A stretch of DNA of 64,000 nucleotides from Caldimonas mangrovi (GCF_023721835.1 NZ_JAMKFE010000001.1:1-64000); one strand, 5' to 3'; positions 1 to 9,916 are shown, numbered from the stretch's first letter. Numbers and translations: made by a program. Notes: generated from the sequence alone by a model not told the origin.

Positions 1-11
1 GGGGCGCTCTG

Positions 12-237
12 CTCCGCTCATGTCCCCCGCGACGGGCTGCGCCCGCCGCTCCTCCTTTACTTCGCTACGCAGAGCACCCCGCCGGCCCGATCTGGCACCG
101 CCCTGACATTCCGGGCAGGTCACAGAAGCGGCCATGACGAGGGTGCGGGGTGGCCGACGCAGCGAAGTAAAGGAGGAGGACCGGACGTAGTCCGGGGCGG
201 GGGACATGAGCGGAGTCGGCCACCCCGCGCCCTCGTC
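12..237. repeat. Paired inverted REP-like repeats with a nested hairpin
   Basis: Two copies of a unit of about 58 bp face each other at 12-70 and 158-215. Each runs CTCCGCTCATGTCCCCCGC, a small GC hairpin, then CTCCTCCTTTACTTCGCT. A second pair of 23-bp arms with one mismatch lies at 136-158 and 215-237 and would fold the whole right copy into one long hairpin. No reading frame here looks coding. It lies downstream of the minus-strand flavoprotein gene, so it may end that transcript. Its relation to known REP families is not established from this window. Confidence 0.6.
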
Positions 238-273
238 ACGCGCGACCACGGGTTGGGGAAATGCTCCTCCGCG

Positions 274-1305
274 TCAGTGCTTGTCCGCTTCGCTGGTGAA
301 CGAATCCGCGTAGAACTCTTCACCGGGCAACCCAGCATGCGCAACGAAATCGCGCTGGGCCGACTCCACCATCACTGGCGCCCCGCAGGCATAGACCTGG
401 TGGCCGGAGAGGTCGGGCAGGTCCTGCATCACCGCCTGGTGGACGAAGCCGGTGCGGCCGGTCCAGGCGTCTTCCGGCTTGGGCTCGGACAGCACCGGCA
501 CGTAGCGCAGGTTGGGCAGGCTCGCGGCCGCCTGTTCGGCCCAGTTGTGCAGGTACAGGTCGGCACGGCTGCGGCAGCCCCAGTAGAGCACCGCGGGGCG
601 GGTGATGCCCTTGAACTGCAGGTGCTCGATCAGCGCCTTGATCGGGGCGAAGCCGGTGCCGGACGCCAGCAGCACCAGCGGCTTGTCGGAGTCTTCGCGC
701 AGGAAGAAGCTACCGAACGGGCCCTCGAGCCGCAGGATCTCCTTTTCCTTCATCGCGCCGAACACATGATCGGTGAATTTGCCGCCCGGCATGTGGCGGA
801 TGTGCAGTTCGATGCCCGGCTTGTCGGCCTGCGTGTGGGGTGCGTTCGCCATCGAATAGCTGCGGCGGGCGCCGTCGCGCAGAATGAATTCGACGTACTG
901 GCCGGCGTGGTACTGCAGCTGGTCGTTGGCGGGCAGCTGCAGCCGCAGCACGGCCACGTCGGGTGCGACCTTCTCGATCGTCGTCACGCGGCAGGGCATC
1001 TTCTTGATGGGGAACTGCCCCGCGCCCACCACTTCACGCGACTCGATAGCGAGGTCGCTCTGCGGCGTGGCGCAGCACGTCAGCGTGTAGCCGGCGTCTT
1101 CCTCGGCCGGCGACATCGCCTTCACCTGGTGCGCGCCGTGGATCACGCGGCCATCGAGCAGCCGGCTCTTGCAGGAGCCGCAGGCGCCGTCCCTGCAACC
1201 GTAGGGCAGGCCCACGCCTTGGCGGATCGCGGCGGCCAGCACGGTCTCGTCGCGCTGCACCTCGAAGGTGTGGCCGCTGGGCTGCACGGTCACGGTGAAG
1301 GTCAT
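274..1305 (-). CDS. Ferredoxin reductase-type flavoprotein, CDP-6-deoxy-delta-3,4-glucoseen reductase-like
   Basis: A 343-residue NAD(P)H-dependent electron-transfer flavoprotein. The N-terminus is a plant-type [2Fe-2S] domain with ligand cysteines near 37, 42, 45 and 77 (GCRDGACGSCK, then TLTCC). An FAD-binding barrel follows (RRSYSMANAP, about 150), then an NAD-binding domain (LASGTGFAPIKALI, about 215). This order (ferredoxin, FAD, NAD) matches proteins annotated as CDP-6-deoxy-delta-3,4-glucoseen reductase or ascD. No deoxysugar genes lie nearby, so in this host it is probably a general reductase feeding an unknown oxygenase or similar partner. The start is supported by GAGGAGA 5-10 bases upstream. 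The family is certain; the physiological partner is unknown. Confidence 0.85.
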   Translation of the reverse strand: MTFTVTVQPSGHTFEVQRDETVLAAAIRQGVGLPYGCRDGACGSCKSRLLDGRVIHGAHQVKAMSPAEEDAGYTLTCCATPQSDLAIESREVVGAGQFPIKKMPCRVTTIEKVAPDVAVLRLQLPANDQLQYHAGQYVEFILRDGARRSYSMANAPHTQADKPGIELHIRHMPGGKFTDHVFGAMKEKEILRLEGPFGSFFLREDSDKPLVLLASGTGFAPIKALIEHLQFKGITRPAVLYWGCRSRADLYLHNWAEQAAASLPNLRYVPVLSEPKPEDAWTGRTGFVHQAVMQDLPDLSGHQVYACGAPVMVESAQRDFVAHAGLPGEEFYADSFTSEADKH

Positions 1306-1410
1306 CGGGGAGTCTCCTCATGCACCACGGGCCTGGCCGCGGCTCATACACTGCGAAACCCGACATTTTGCCCCGGTTGCAAAGGCCCGACGCCGGGCCG
1401 GCCGTTCGCC

Positions 1411-2307
1411 ATGCCTCTGTTGCCCTCGTTCCCCCTGCGCCGACCACGGCTGTTGATCATCGGTTGCGGCGACGTCGGCCAGCGCGTGCTGCGCCTGCTG
1501 GTGCCGCGCTGGCGCGTGCTGGCGCTGACGTCCCAGCCGGACCGTTGTGCCGCGCTGCGCGGCCTGGGCGCCGTGCCACTGGTGGGCAACCTGGACGACG
1601 CGTCCACGCTGGGCCGGCTGGCCGCACTGGCCGACGCGGTGCTGCACCTCGCGCCACCACCGGCCAGCGGGCGCGTCGACACGCGGACCGCGGCGCTGCT
1701 GCGGGCGCTGGCACGCAAGGGCCGCGTGCGCGCGCTGGTCTACGGCAGCACGACCGGCGTGTACGGCGACGCGCAGGGCGAGCTTTTCGATGAAACCCGT
1801 CCCGTGCGTCCGGCCACCGACCGTGCTCAGCGGCGTGTCGACGCCGAGGACCGCATCCGCTGGTTCGGCCGGGCGCTCGGCGTGCGCGTGACCGTGCTGC
1901 GCATCCCGGGCATCTATGCGGTCGACCGCCCTGGCGGGCACCCGCGCGAGCGGTTGTTGCGCGGTGCGCCGGTGCTGGCGCCGCAAGACGATGTCTACAC
2001 CAACCACATCCATGCCGACGACCTGGCGCGGGCCTGTGCCGTCGCACTGTGGCGTGGCCTGCCGCAGCGCATCGTGCACGCGAGCGACGACACCGAACTG
2101 AAGATGGGCGACTACTTCGACCTGGCGGCCGACGTGTGCGGCCTGCCGCGCCCGCCGCGCGTTTCGCGGGCCGAGGCGGCGCAGCAGCTCTCGCCGATGC
2201 AGCAGTCCTTCTTGAGCGAGTCGCGGCGCTTGAGCAACGAGCGCCTGAAGCGCGAACTGAAGCTGAAGCTGCGCTACCCGACGGTGCGCGAAGGGTTGAG
2301 GCCCTAG
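1411..2307 (+). CDS. SDR-family NAD(P)-dependent epimerase/dehydratase, YeeZ-like
   Basis: A 298-residue Rossmann-fold protein. It starts with the dinucleotide-binding motif LLIIGCGDVGQRV and has an atypical extended SDR layout with YGSTTGVYGD in the central region. The C-terminus (SNERLKRELKLKLRYPT) is typical of YeeZ-like NAD-dependent epimerases. The substrate is not predictable. The frame is open far upstream, but the region before 1411 is antisense to the flavoprotein gene. I chose the ATG at 1411 because the Rossmann motif follows about 12 residues later, although no clear ribosome binding site is visible. The stop codon TAG is contributed by the left inverted repeat of the adjacent element, so the original C-terminus may have differed slightly. 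Confidence 0.8.
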   Translation: MPLLPSFPLRRPRLLIIGCGDVGQRVLRLLVPRWRVLALTSQPDRCAALRGLGAVPLVGNLDDASTLGRLAALADAVLHLAPPPASGRVDTRTAALLRALARKGRVRALVYGSTTGVYGDAQGELFDETRPVRPATDRAQRRVDAEDRIRWFGRALGVRVTVLRIPGIYAVDRPGGHPRERLLRGAPVLAPQDDVYTNHIHADDLARACAVALWRGLPQRIVHASDDTELKMGDYFDLAADVCGLPRPPRVSRAEAAQQLSPMQQSFLSESRRLSNERLKRELKLKLRYPTVREGLRP

Positions 2308-2807
2308 TGTGCTGTCCCGCAAGTTCGTCGAAGAAGTTCAGGCGAGAAACCCCTGCATGCGTCGTTGCAGTGCTCGCCGGGTGGCCCCACCCGCCTGTGC
2401 GCTGCGCCTAGGAGTCTGGGCGGCAGAAGCCCCCCAGACTCCTGGCCTGCGGCTTTACGCACGGCTCCCCCGAGCCCCCTCCGCGAGGGAGCTCCAGCTT
2501 GTCGGATCGCACCCTCCAGCCTCCCTCCGAGAGGGAGGCTCCAGTCAGTCTGACGAGCTCTCCACCGCCGCTCCGCTTGCGCTCAACTCCGCTTCGGCTT
2601 GGTAGCTGGTGTCGGCCAGGGCATCTGCTGCGGCTCATAGGGAAGGTAGTTCGCGGCCGTGGCCACGAAACCGACTGGACTCGGCCCCAGTCAGGCACGT
2701 CCCTTCTGCCGCCCAGACTCCTAGCCGGCAGCCGTTTTCGCCAGAACTTCGAAAGCCACTGCCTGCGCTCGACGCTTCGTCCACAAACCTGCGGGACAGC
2801 ACACTAG
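2304..2807. mobile_element. Non-autonomous CTAG-bounded inverted-repeat element (MITE-like)
   Basis: The 530-base gap after the SDR gene holds no convincing gene. Its ends are inverted repeats: CTAGTGTGCTGTCCCGCA at 2304-2321 and the complement at 2790-2807, with similarity continuing for about 12 more bases (roughly 27 of 31 match). Inside, a second perfect 22-bp inverted pair lies at 2408-2429 and 2703-2724, beginning CTAGGAGTCTGGGCGG. All four ends carry CTAG, a rare tetranucleotide in such GC-rich DNA. No transposase is encoded, so this looks like a miniature or decayed insertion element, or nested copies of two. The parent IS family cannot be named from this window. Confidence 0.6.
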
Positions 2808-2841
2808 GAGCTTGAGCGGCTTCTGCCGCTCAAGCTCCTAG
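2804..2841. terminator. 38-bp perfect hairpin overlapping the HtrA-like gene stop
   Basis: CTAGGAGCTTGAGCGG, a 6-base loop, and the exact complement form a 16-bp perfect stem. The stem contains the TAG stop codon of the minus-strand HtrA-like gene at 2838-2840. The minus-strand reading of one arm plus loop is a close variant of the 22-bp inner repeat at 2408 (CTAGGAG, two changed bases, TG, one changed base, GCGGCAGAAG), so this is another member of that repeat family. It could serve as a terminator, although no T-run follows. Confidence 0.5.
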
Positions 2842-3941
2842 ATCCCGACCGCCTTGCGCAGCGTCTTCATGCGGTCGACGGTGCGTGCCTTCAACGTCTG
2901 GACGTCGGCGCCGCGGCCCACCTCCAGCGTCACTTCACGCTCGGGCTGCGGTGTGCTCCACAGCTTCTTGTAGAACACCTCCAGCTTGCCGACGGGCTCG
3001 CCGTCGAGTTTCAGGATGACGTCTCCCGGCTGCAGCCCTGCCGCCTCGGCTGGGCTTTCGGCGGACACCTTCACGACGCGCACCAGGCCCTGGTACTCGA
3101 CGCAGTTGACGCCCAGCCAGGCGCGCCTGCTCTGCGCCGACGCACCATGGTCGCGCAGTTCGGCCAGCACCGGCTTCAGCAGGTCGACCGGCACGAACAT
3201 GTTGCCGGGCACCTGGCGGCCCGGGCCCACCGCGTCCGTCACGATCAGCGAGCCGATGCCGACCAGTTCCCCGCGTGCATTGAAGAGACCGGCACCGCTG
3301 TGGTCGGTGCGCGGCGGCACGGTGAAGATGGCGCCGTCGATGTGGTATTCCCAGTAGCCGGAGAAGGGGCGCCGGGAGATGACCTGCGCCACGCTCATCG
3401 CACCGGCCTCGCCACCGGTGGCAATGACGTGCGGCGCACTTTCGTCGATCTCGCCCGAGCTGCCCAGCAACGCCGGCGTGAGGCCCGACGGCACCAGCGG
3501 TTGCACCAGCCCGAAACCCGTCGCGAGGTCGTAGGCCACCACCCGGGCGGGCAGTTCGCGGCCGTCCGGCAACAGCAGGTCCACCTTGTCCGCTTCGAGG
3601 ATCAGGTAGCCGATGGTCAGCACCAGGCCGTCGGGGCCGATCACGACGCCCGAGCCGAGCCGCACGGGGCCCAGCGTTTCGATCGAGCGGGCCTCGGGGG
3701 TGGCCAGCGCGCGCACGCCGACCACCGCAGCGCCGAGCTGCCGCAGCACGCGGGCCTGTTCGGTGATCGCGGTGTCGTCGTCCGGCGCCGAGGCGGCTTC
3801 AGCCGACTGCGCGGCCAGCGACGCACTCCAGCCCAGCGCGACGAGCGCCAGCAACCAGGAGGCAGCGAGCGACCACGGGCGGCGCGGCGCAGCGCGATGG
3901 CGCCGGTGCCGGCGCAGCGAGAAGGCGGGCGAGACGGACAT
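2838..3941 (-). CDS. HtrA/DegP-like trypsin-fold plus PDZ protein, catalytic triad degenerate
   Basis: A 367-residue exported protein with an N-terminal arginine-rich segment, a hydrophobic helix (about 24-44) and AQSAEA as a possible cleavage site. A trypsin-like S1C domain (about 60-240) and a PDZ domain (about 255-350, SPAEAAGLQPGDVILKLDG) follow. In active HtrA proteins the catalytic His sits in TNxHVI and the Asp in TDLAVL. Here the matching segments read LTIGYLI (Tyr about 112) and ATGFGLV (Gly about 142), so both residues are missing. The nucleophile region TDHSGAGL keeps Ser 215. The protein is therefore probably a non-proteolytic periplasmic binder or chaperone. Confidence 0.8.
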   Translation of the reverse strand: MSVSPAFSLRRHRRHRAAPRRPWSLAASWLLALVALGWSASLAAQSAEAASAPDDDTAITEQARVLRQLGAAVVGVRALATPEARSIETLGPVRLGSGVVIGPDGLVLTIGYLILEADKVDLLLPDGRELPARVVAYDLATGFGLVQPLVPSGLTPALLGSSGEIDESAPHVIATGGEAGAMSVAQVISRRPFSGYWEYHIDGAIFTVPPRTDHSGAGLFNARGELVGIGSLIVTDAVGPGRQVPGNMFVPVDLLKPVLAELRDHGASAQSRRAWLGVNCVEYQGLVRVVKVSAESPAEAAGLQPGDVILKLDGEPVGKLEVFYKKLWSTPQPEREVTLEVGRGADVQTLKARTVDRMKTLRKAVGI

Positions 3942-4034
3942 GACACACCCCGACTGCGGTGGTGAACCACCACAGCATCCCGCTTTCGTCTTTCCCCAGC
4001 CCGCAGCAGGGGGATGGTGCGACGGCGCCCGGTG

Positions 4035-4637
4035 TCAGAAGCGGCGCCGGCCGCCGAACGGCGGCTGCCCGCGCCAGTAGCGGATCATCAGGAAACCGCC
4101 CAGCATGCCGCCCAGGTGCGCGAAGTGCGCGATGCCGGAGGCCGTGCCGGTGACGCCGAAAAAGAGTTCGAGCCCGCCGTAGATCGCGACGAAGACCTTG
4201 GCCTTCATCGGGATCGGCGGGAACAGCGGCATGATGGTGCGGTTCGGGAACAACATGCCGTAAGCCAGCAGCAGACCGAACAGCCCGCCTGACGCACCGA
4301 CCGTCGGATAGGGGGAGCCGGCGAAATAGGTCACGGCGATCTGCGCGGCCGCTGCGGTCAGCACGCTGGCCGCGTAGAACTGCAGGAAGCGCTTTTCGCC
4401 CCACAGGCGCTCCAGTTCGCCGCCGAACATCCACAAGCCCAGCATGTTGAAGAACAGGTGGCCGATGCTGCCGTGCAGGAAAGCGTAGGTGACCACCTGC
4501 CACGGCATGAACAGGCCGCTTTGCAGCGGCCACAGCGCGAACAGGCCCATCAGTATGCGGCCGGCGATCAGGTCCAGACAGAACGCCCCGACGTTGATGA
4601 GCAGGAGCGTTTTGACGATGGGAGGAAGTGACGGCAT
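4035..4637 (-). CDS. Rhomboid-family intramembrane serine protease
   Basis: A 200-residue polytopic membrane protein of the short bacterial rhomboid type with six predicted membrane segments. The hallmarks are present: HGSIGHLFFNMLGLW in the second segment, the GASGG motif with the catalytic Ser at about 123, and a C-terminal helix with AHFAHLGG that supplies the catalytic His. The gene diverges from the pyrimidine operon that starts at 4864. Substrates of bacterial rhomboids are mostly unknown and nothing in the context points to one. The start codon ATG at 4637 is preceded by CGTCAAAACG and lacks a strong ribosome binding site. Confidence 0.9.
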   Translation of the reverse strand: MPSLPPIVKTLLLINVGAFCLDLIAGRILMGLFALWPLQSGLFMPWQVVTYAFLHGSIGHLFFNMLGLWMFGGELERLWGEKRFLQFYAASVLTAAAAQIAVTYFAGSPYPTVGASGGLFGLLLAYGMLFPNRTIMPLFPPIPMKAKVFVAIYGGLELFFGVTGTASGIAHFAHLGGMLGGFLMIRYWRGQPPFGGRRRF

Positions 4638-4820
4638 CGCAGGGTTTCAGGCGGCAGAAAAGCTGACCATGATAGCGGCGGGCTCCTGGCGGACGTCGCG
4701 CCGGCCTAGTTGTTCGGGCCGCGTGCCGGGATTTGGCGCAAGCACGTGTCGCGCTTCGCCGCCCCGGCCGCCCGGGATTGGGGTTTCTGCTGGCACGCAA
4801 ATCGCTTCAACGGCGCAAAG

Positions 4821-4836
4821 TTGACCGGGCGGTCAA
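4821..4836. promoter_or_regulatory. RutR-type operator palindrome
   Basis: TTGACCGGGCGGTCAA is a perfect 7+2+7 palindrome, 28 bases before the preferred start of the URC1-like gene. The established E. coli RutR site is TTGACCAnnTGGTCAA, which differs by one symmetric base pair. A RutR homologue is the fourth gene of the operon, so autoregulation is the natural inference. Confidence 0.75.
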
Positions 4837-4863
4837 GTTCCGATGGCCGCCGAGGAGCGCTCC

Positions 4864-6098
<1,235 letters not shown>

Positions 6099-6102
<4 letters not shown>

Positions 6103-7355
6103 GCGAGCTGCCGGACTCGCGCGCGCCCGGCTGGCACACCCCGGTGCCGGAAGATCACCCGGCCTCGGCGCTGCTGACGGTCGAGGCCGTGCGGCAGCGC
6201 TGCGCCGAGGTCATGGCGCACGTCGAGGCCGGGCGTTCGCCGCACTTCACGTGGCACGCCGGGCGCCTGGGCGCGGCCGCCGACTTGGTGATCGATACCC
6301 TGCGCGCCCGCTATCCGGACTTGCGCGTGCCGTACCACAGCCGCTGGCGGCATTTCGAGGCCGGCGGCGTCGACCGCTGGGGCGCCTTGAGCCGCGGGGC
6401 GGGATTCGATGTGCTGGAGCGTGCTCGCGTGCGCATCGACCTCGTCATCCCCAGCGTGCTGCTCGACGCCGGCGCGGGGCCCGACTGGCGCTTTCTCGAC
6501 GCTGCGCACGGGATCACGCTGGCGCGCTCGGAGGGGCTGGGCGTCGCCAGCTTCGCCATGTTCGCGGCCGGCGCCTTCTCCTCGCACCCGGGCGAGCATC
6601 CCCTGCGTAGCGACGCGGCGGCGCTGGCGCACCTGCGCGCTCCGGTCCTCGCCGACGCCTTCCAGGTGCACGCCGGCAACCCGCTGGTCGGCCTCGACGG
6701 CCGGCTGGCACTGCTGCGCCGGCTCGGCGAAGTGGCGCACGCCACGCCCATCGTGTTCGGTGCCCCGGCCCGCCTGGGGCATCTGCTGGACTACCTGCTG
6801 CTGCACGCGCGCGACGGCCGCATCGGCGCCGGCTTCGTGCTGGCGACGCTGCTGCGCGCGCTCGGCCCGGTGTGGCCGGGGCGTGTCGCCTTGCAGGGCG
6901 TCTCGCTGGGCGACTGCTGGCACCATCCGGCCGCGACCGACACGCGGGTGCCCTTCCACAAGCTGACGCAGTGGCTGACCTATTCGCTGCTGGAGCCCTT
7001 GGAGGACGCCGGCTTGACGGTGACCGGGCTCGACGCGTTGACCGGCCTGCCAGAGTACCGCAACGGCGGCTTGCTGCTGGACCTGGGCCTGCTGCAACCG
7101 CGCGAGCCCTCGTTCCTGGTCGAGCCGCAGACGGTCGATGCCGAGGCGGTCGTCGAATGGCGGGCGGTGACGGTGATCGCGCTCGACCGCATCGCTGCCG
7201 CGGTGCGCGAGCGGCTGGGCCTGGACGAGGCCGCCTTCCCGCTGGCGCGCGTGCTCGAAGGCGGCACCTGGTCGGCCGGCCGACGTATCGCCGCCGAACG
7301 CCGCCCGGGCGGTCCCCCACCCGTCCGCATCGTCAGCGACGGCACGGTGTTCTGA
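6099..7355 (+). CDS. DUF1688 family protein, URC4-like (uracil catabolism)
   Basis: A 418-residue soluble protein of the DUF1688 family. Recognisable stretches include VPYHSRWRHFEAGGVDRW (about 70-90) and FHKLTQWLTYSLLEPLE near 290. The family corresponds to yeast Urc4, which is needed for growth on uracil through the URC route; its chemical step was, to my knowledge, not firmly assigned. The start codon overlaps the stop of the URC1-like gene (ATGA), so the two are translationally coupled and probably act in consecutive steps. A 162-base gap with hairpins separates it from upp. Confidence 0.88.
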
Positions 7356-7383
7356 TGCACCACTCCCTACGCGCTTCGCGCGC

Positions 7384-7446
7384 CCCCTTCGAGGCGGCGC
7401 CTCCGATGGACTGGCACAGCCGAGTGCATGGAGGCCGCTCGAAGGG
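7384..7446 (+). repeat. Intra-operon inverted repeat between DUF1688 and upp genes
   Basis: CCCCTTCGAGGCGGCGCCTCC at 7384-7404 can pair imperfectly with GGAGGCCGCTCGAAGGG at 7430-7446. A further small hairpin (GCCGGTGCGGTACCGGC) follows. The layout resembles the REP-like units seen elsewhere in the window, so it may be a diverged copy. It may modulate expression of upp relative to the upstream genes. Confidence 0.4.
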
Positions 7447-7517
7447 ACGCATGCCGGTGCGGTACCGGCACGCCATCCGATGGGGATTACTGTTTTGACA
7501 CGAAGGGGAACTGAAGC

Positions 7518-8144
7518 ATGAGCGTCCACGTCGTCGACCACCCGCTGCTGCAGCACAAGCTCACCTATGTGCGCAGCGAAGACACCACCACCGACAACTT
7601 CCGCCGCCTGGTGCGCGAGATCGCGTCGATGCTGGCGTATGAAGTGACGCGCGACCTGAGCACCGAAATGATCCCGGTCCGGACACCGGTGGCGGCCTGC
7701 CGAGCGCCGGTGATCAGCGGCAAGAAGCTGTGCCTGGTGTCCATCCTGCGTGCCGGCAACGGCATGCTCGACGGCATGATCGACCTGCTGCCGGGCGCAC
7801 GGGTCGGCCACATCGGGCTGTACCGTGACCCCGAGACGCTGGAGCCGGTGGAGTACTACTTCAAGGTGCCCGAAGACATCCAGGACCGGCTGGTGATCGT
7901 CGTCGACCCGATGCTGGCCACCGGCAATTCGGCGATCGCCGCGCTCAGCCGTCTGAAGGAGGTAGGCGTGAGCAGCCTGAAGCTGGTGTGCCTGCTGGGC
8001 TCGCCGGAAGGCGTGAAAGCGGTGCAGGCGGCGCACCCCGACGTGCCATTGACGCTGGCCGCCGTCGACGAGCGGCTGGACGAGCACGGCTACATCGTGC
8101 CGGGGCTCGGGGATGCCGGCGACCGCATGTTCGGGACCAAGTGA
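7518..8144 (+). CDS. upp: Uracil phosphoribosyltransferase
   Basis: A 208-residue enzyme converting uracil and PRPP to UMP. Length and motifs match the family throughout: the PRPP loop [16 protein letters not shown] near 130-145, ISILRAG-like [10 protein letters not shown] near 75, and the C-terminal uracil-binding segment [17 protein letters not shown]. In the URC route the same activity (Urc6) produces the ribosylated substrate, which explains its place directly after the URC1- and URC4-like genes. The start is preceded by AAGGGGAA. The stop overlaps the GTG start of the rutR gene (GTGA). Confidence 0.97.
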   Translation: MSVHVVDHPLLQHKLTYVRSEDTTTDNFRRLVREIASMLAYEVTRDLSTEMIPVRTPVAACRAPVISGKKLCLVSILRAGNGMLDGMIDLLPGARVGHIGLYRDPETLEPVEYYFKVPEDIQDRLVIVVDPMLATGNSAIAALSRLKEVGVSSLKLVCLLGSPEGVKAVQAAHPDVPLTLAAVDERLDEHGYIVPGLGDAGDRMFGTK

Positions 8145-8839
8145 ACACGCCTGCCGCCGTCGACACGAAGCGCGCGGCCGGTCTGCCGCGCAAGGGGCGC
8201 ATCCGGCAGGAGCACGAGGCCGGCATCCTGCGCGCCGCCGAGCGCGTGTTCGCGCGTGCCGGCTTCAGCGCCGCGACGATGAACGGCATCGCCCAGGAAG
8301 CGGGACTGCCCAAGTCCAACCTGCACTATTACTTCCGTACCAAGCAGGCGATCTATCGTGCGGTGCTGACCAACATCCTGCAGCTGTGGCTGGCGCCGAC
8401 CGAGGTGATCCGCGACGACCGCCATCCCGGCGACGCGCTGGCGCACTACATCCGCGCCAAGATGAAGCTGACGGCCGAGCGGCCCGACGCCTCGCGGGTG
8501 TTCGCCAACGAGGTGCTGCACGGCGCACCCGAGATCGGGGGCTACCTGCGGCGCGAGCTGCGTGCGCTGGTGAGGGACAAGGCGCGCGTGATCGACGGCT
8601 GGATCGCAAGGGGCTGGATGCGGCCCCTCGATCCGGTGCACCTGTTCTTCACGATCTGGGCGGCAACGCAGACGTATGCCGACTTCGACGCGCAGGTCTG
8701 CGCGGTGCTCGGGCGTCGGCAGCTCACGGAAGCAGACTTCGAACGCGCGACCGAGCACGTGGTGTCGCTGGTGCTGCAGGGATGCGGCGTGATGAACGGT
8801 GGGCCGGGCGCGCTTCTTGCAGCCGGCTCGCCCCGGTGA
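8141..8839 (+). CDS. rutR: TetR-family pyrimidine regulator RutR
   Basis: A 232-residue TetR-type repressor with an N-terminal helix-turn-helix ([25 protein letters not shown], about 44-68 of the protein in part). The C-terminal domain is strikingly like E. coli Rut[20 protein letters not shown], then [19 protein letters not shown]. RutR senses uracil (and thymine) and releases TTGACC-type palindromes. The operator-like palindrome at 4821 fits this protein. GTG at 8141 overlaps the upp stop codon and gives a typical RutR length; no ATG is better placed. The gene sits inside the operon it probably controls. Confidence 0.9.
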   Translation: MNTPAAVDTKRAAGLPRKGRIRQEHEAGILRAAERVFARAGFSAATMNGIAQEAGLPKSNLHYYFRTKQAIYRAVLTNILQLWLAPTEVIRDDRHPGDALAHYIRAKMKLTAERPDASRVFANEVLHGAPEIGGYLRRELRALVRDKARVIDGWIARGWMRPLDPVHLFFTIWAATQTYADFDAQVCAVLGRRQLTEADFERATEHVVSLVLQGCGVMNGGPGALLAAGSPR

Positions 8840-8887
8840 GGCAGGGGCCTCGATGTGGGTGCAACAGCAGTCGGAAAGGACGAACAG

Positions 8888-9916
8888 ATGAGTCAACTCA
8901 GGGTTCGGCAAGCAGCCGTGCCGAAGCGGCGCAGGGTCTTGTGGTGGGCAGGCTTGGCGCTCGCTGCCGCGACAGCGGCGGCGGTGCTGCCCGCGAAGGC
9001 GCAGTCGAAGATGAAGGTCGCGGCGATCTACACGGTGCCGGTCGAGCAGCAATGGGTGTCGCGCATCCACAAGGCGCTGAATGCCGCAAAGGCTCGCGGC
9101 GAGATCGAGTATGTGTTCTCCGAGAACGTCGCCAACGCCGACTACGAACGGGTGATGCGGCAGTACGCCGAGGGCGGCCACGGGCTGATCGTCGGCGAGG
9201 TGTTCGGCGTCGAGGCGGCGGCCCGCAAGGTGGCGCGCGACTATCCCAGGACGGCCTTCCTGATGGGATCGTCGGGCAAGCCGCAGGCGCCCAACTTCTC
9301 GGTGTTCGACAACTACATCCAGGAGCCCGCCTACCTGACCGGCATGATTGCCGGCGGCATGACGAAAACCGGCCGCATCGGCATGGTCGGCGGCTACCCC
9401 ATCCCCGAGGTGAACCGCCTGATGCACGCCTTCATGGAGGGCGCGCGCGAAATCAACCCGAAGGTGAAGTTCACCGTCAGCTTCATCGGCTCGTGGTTCG
9501 ACCCGCCCAAGGCCAAGGAGGCCGCCTTCGCGATGATCGACCAGGGCGCCGACGTGATGTATGCCGAGCGCTTCGGCGTGTCCGATGCGGCGAAGGAGCG
9601 CGGCAAGCTCGCGATCGGCAACGTCATCGACACGCAGGCGCAGTACCCGCAGACTGTGGTGGCTTCGGCGCTGTGGCACATGGAGCCGAGCATCGAGGCG
9701 GCCATGCGCAAGGTCAAGGACGGCAAGTTCACCGCCGAGGACTACGGGCCCTACTCGACGATGAAGCACAAGGGCTCGCAGCTGGCGCCGCTCGGCACCT
9801 TTGAAGGCAAGGTGCCGGCCGGGCTGATGGCCAAGGTGCGTGCGAAGGAGCAGGCCATCCTCGACGGCAAGTTCGTGGTCAAGGTCGACGACAGCGAGCC
9901 GAAGTCGACGCCGTGA
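8888..9916 (+). CDS. BMP-family ABC transporter substrate-binding protein
   Basis: A 342-residue periplasmic binding protein of the BMP/Med family, which binds nucleosides or related bases. The N-terminus has a long signal peptide (basic region KRRRVLWW, hydrophobic stretch, PAKAQS). The mature part opens MKVAAIYTVPVEQQW and has GHGLIVGEVFG and NPKVKFTVSFIGSWFDP typical of the family. I chose ATG 8888 because GGAAAGGA lies about 9 bases upstream. The next gene is the matching ATPase, overlapping by GTGA. With rutR, upp and codA around it the cargo is likely a pyrimidine base or nucleoside. Confidence 0.92.
   Translation: MSQLRVRQAAVPKRRRVLWWAGLALAAATAAAVLPAKAQSKMKVAAIYTVPVEQQWVSRIHKALNAAKARGEIEYVFSENVANADYERVMRQYAEGGHGLIVGEVFGVEAAARKVARDYPRTAFLMGSSGKPQAPNFSVFDNYIQEPAYLTGMIAGGMTKTGRIGMVGGYPIPEVNRLMHAFMEGAREINPKVKFTVSFIGSWFDPPKAKEAAFAMIDQGADVMYAERFGVSDAAKERGKLAIGNVIDTQAQYPQTVVASALWHMEPSIEAAMRKVKDGKFTAEDYGPYSTMKHKGSQLAPLGTFEGKVPAGLMAKVRAKEQAILDGKFVVKVDDSEPKSTP

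Noticed and set aside
2307-2815. Several short frames (60-130 codons) inside the CTAG-bounded element
   Set aside because: They cross the inverted repeats, lack ribosome binding sites and domains, and appear on both strands. The region reads as a non-coding element.
2804-2841. Ordinary rho-independent terminator
   Set aside because: The stem is perfect but no T-run follows on either strand, and the arms match a dispersed repeat family, so a repeat explanation comes first; termination remains possible.
7490-7500. Second RutR site before upp (TTTTGACAC)
   Set aside because: It matches only one half of the palindrome and has no complementary GGTCAA arm.
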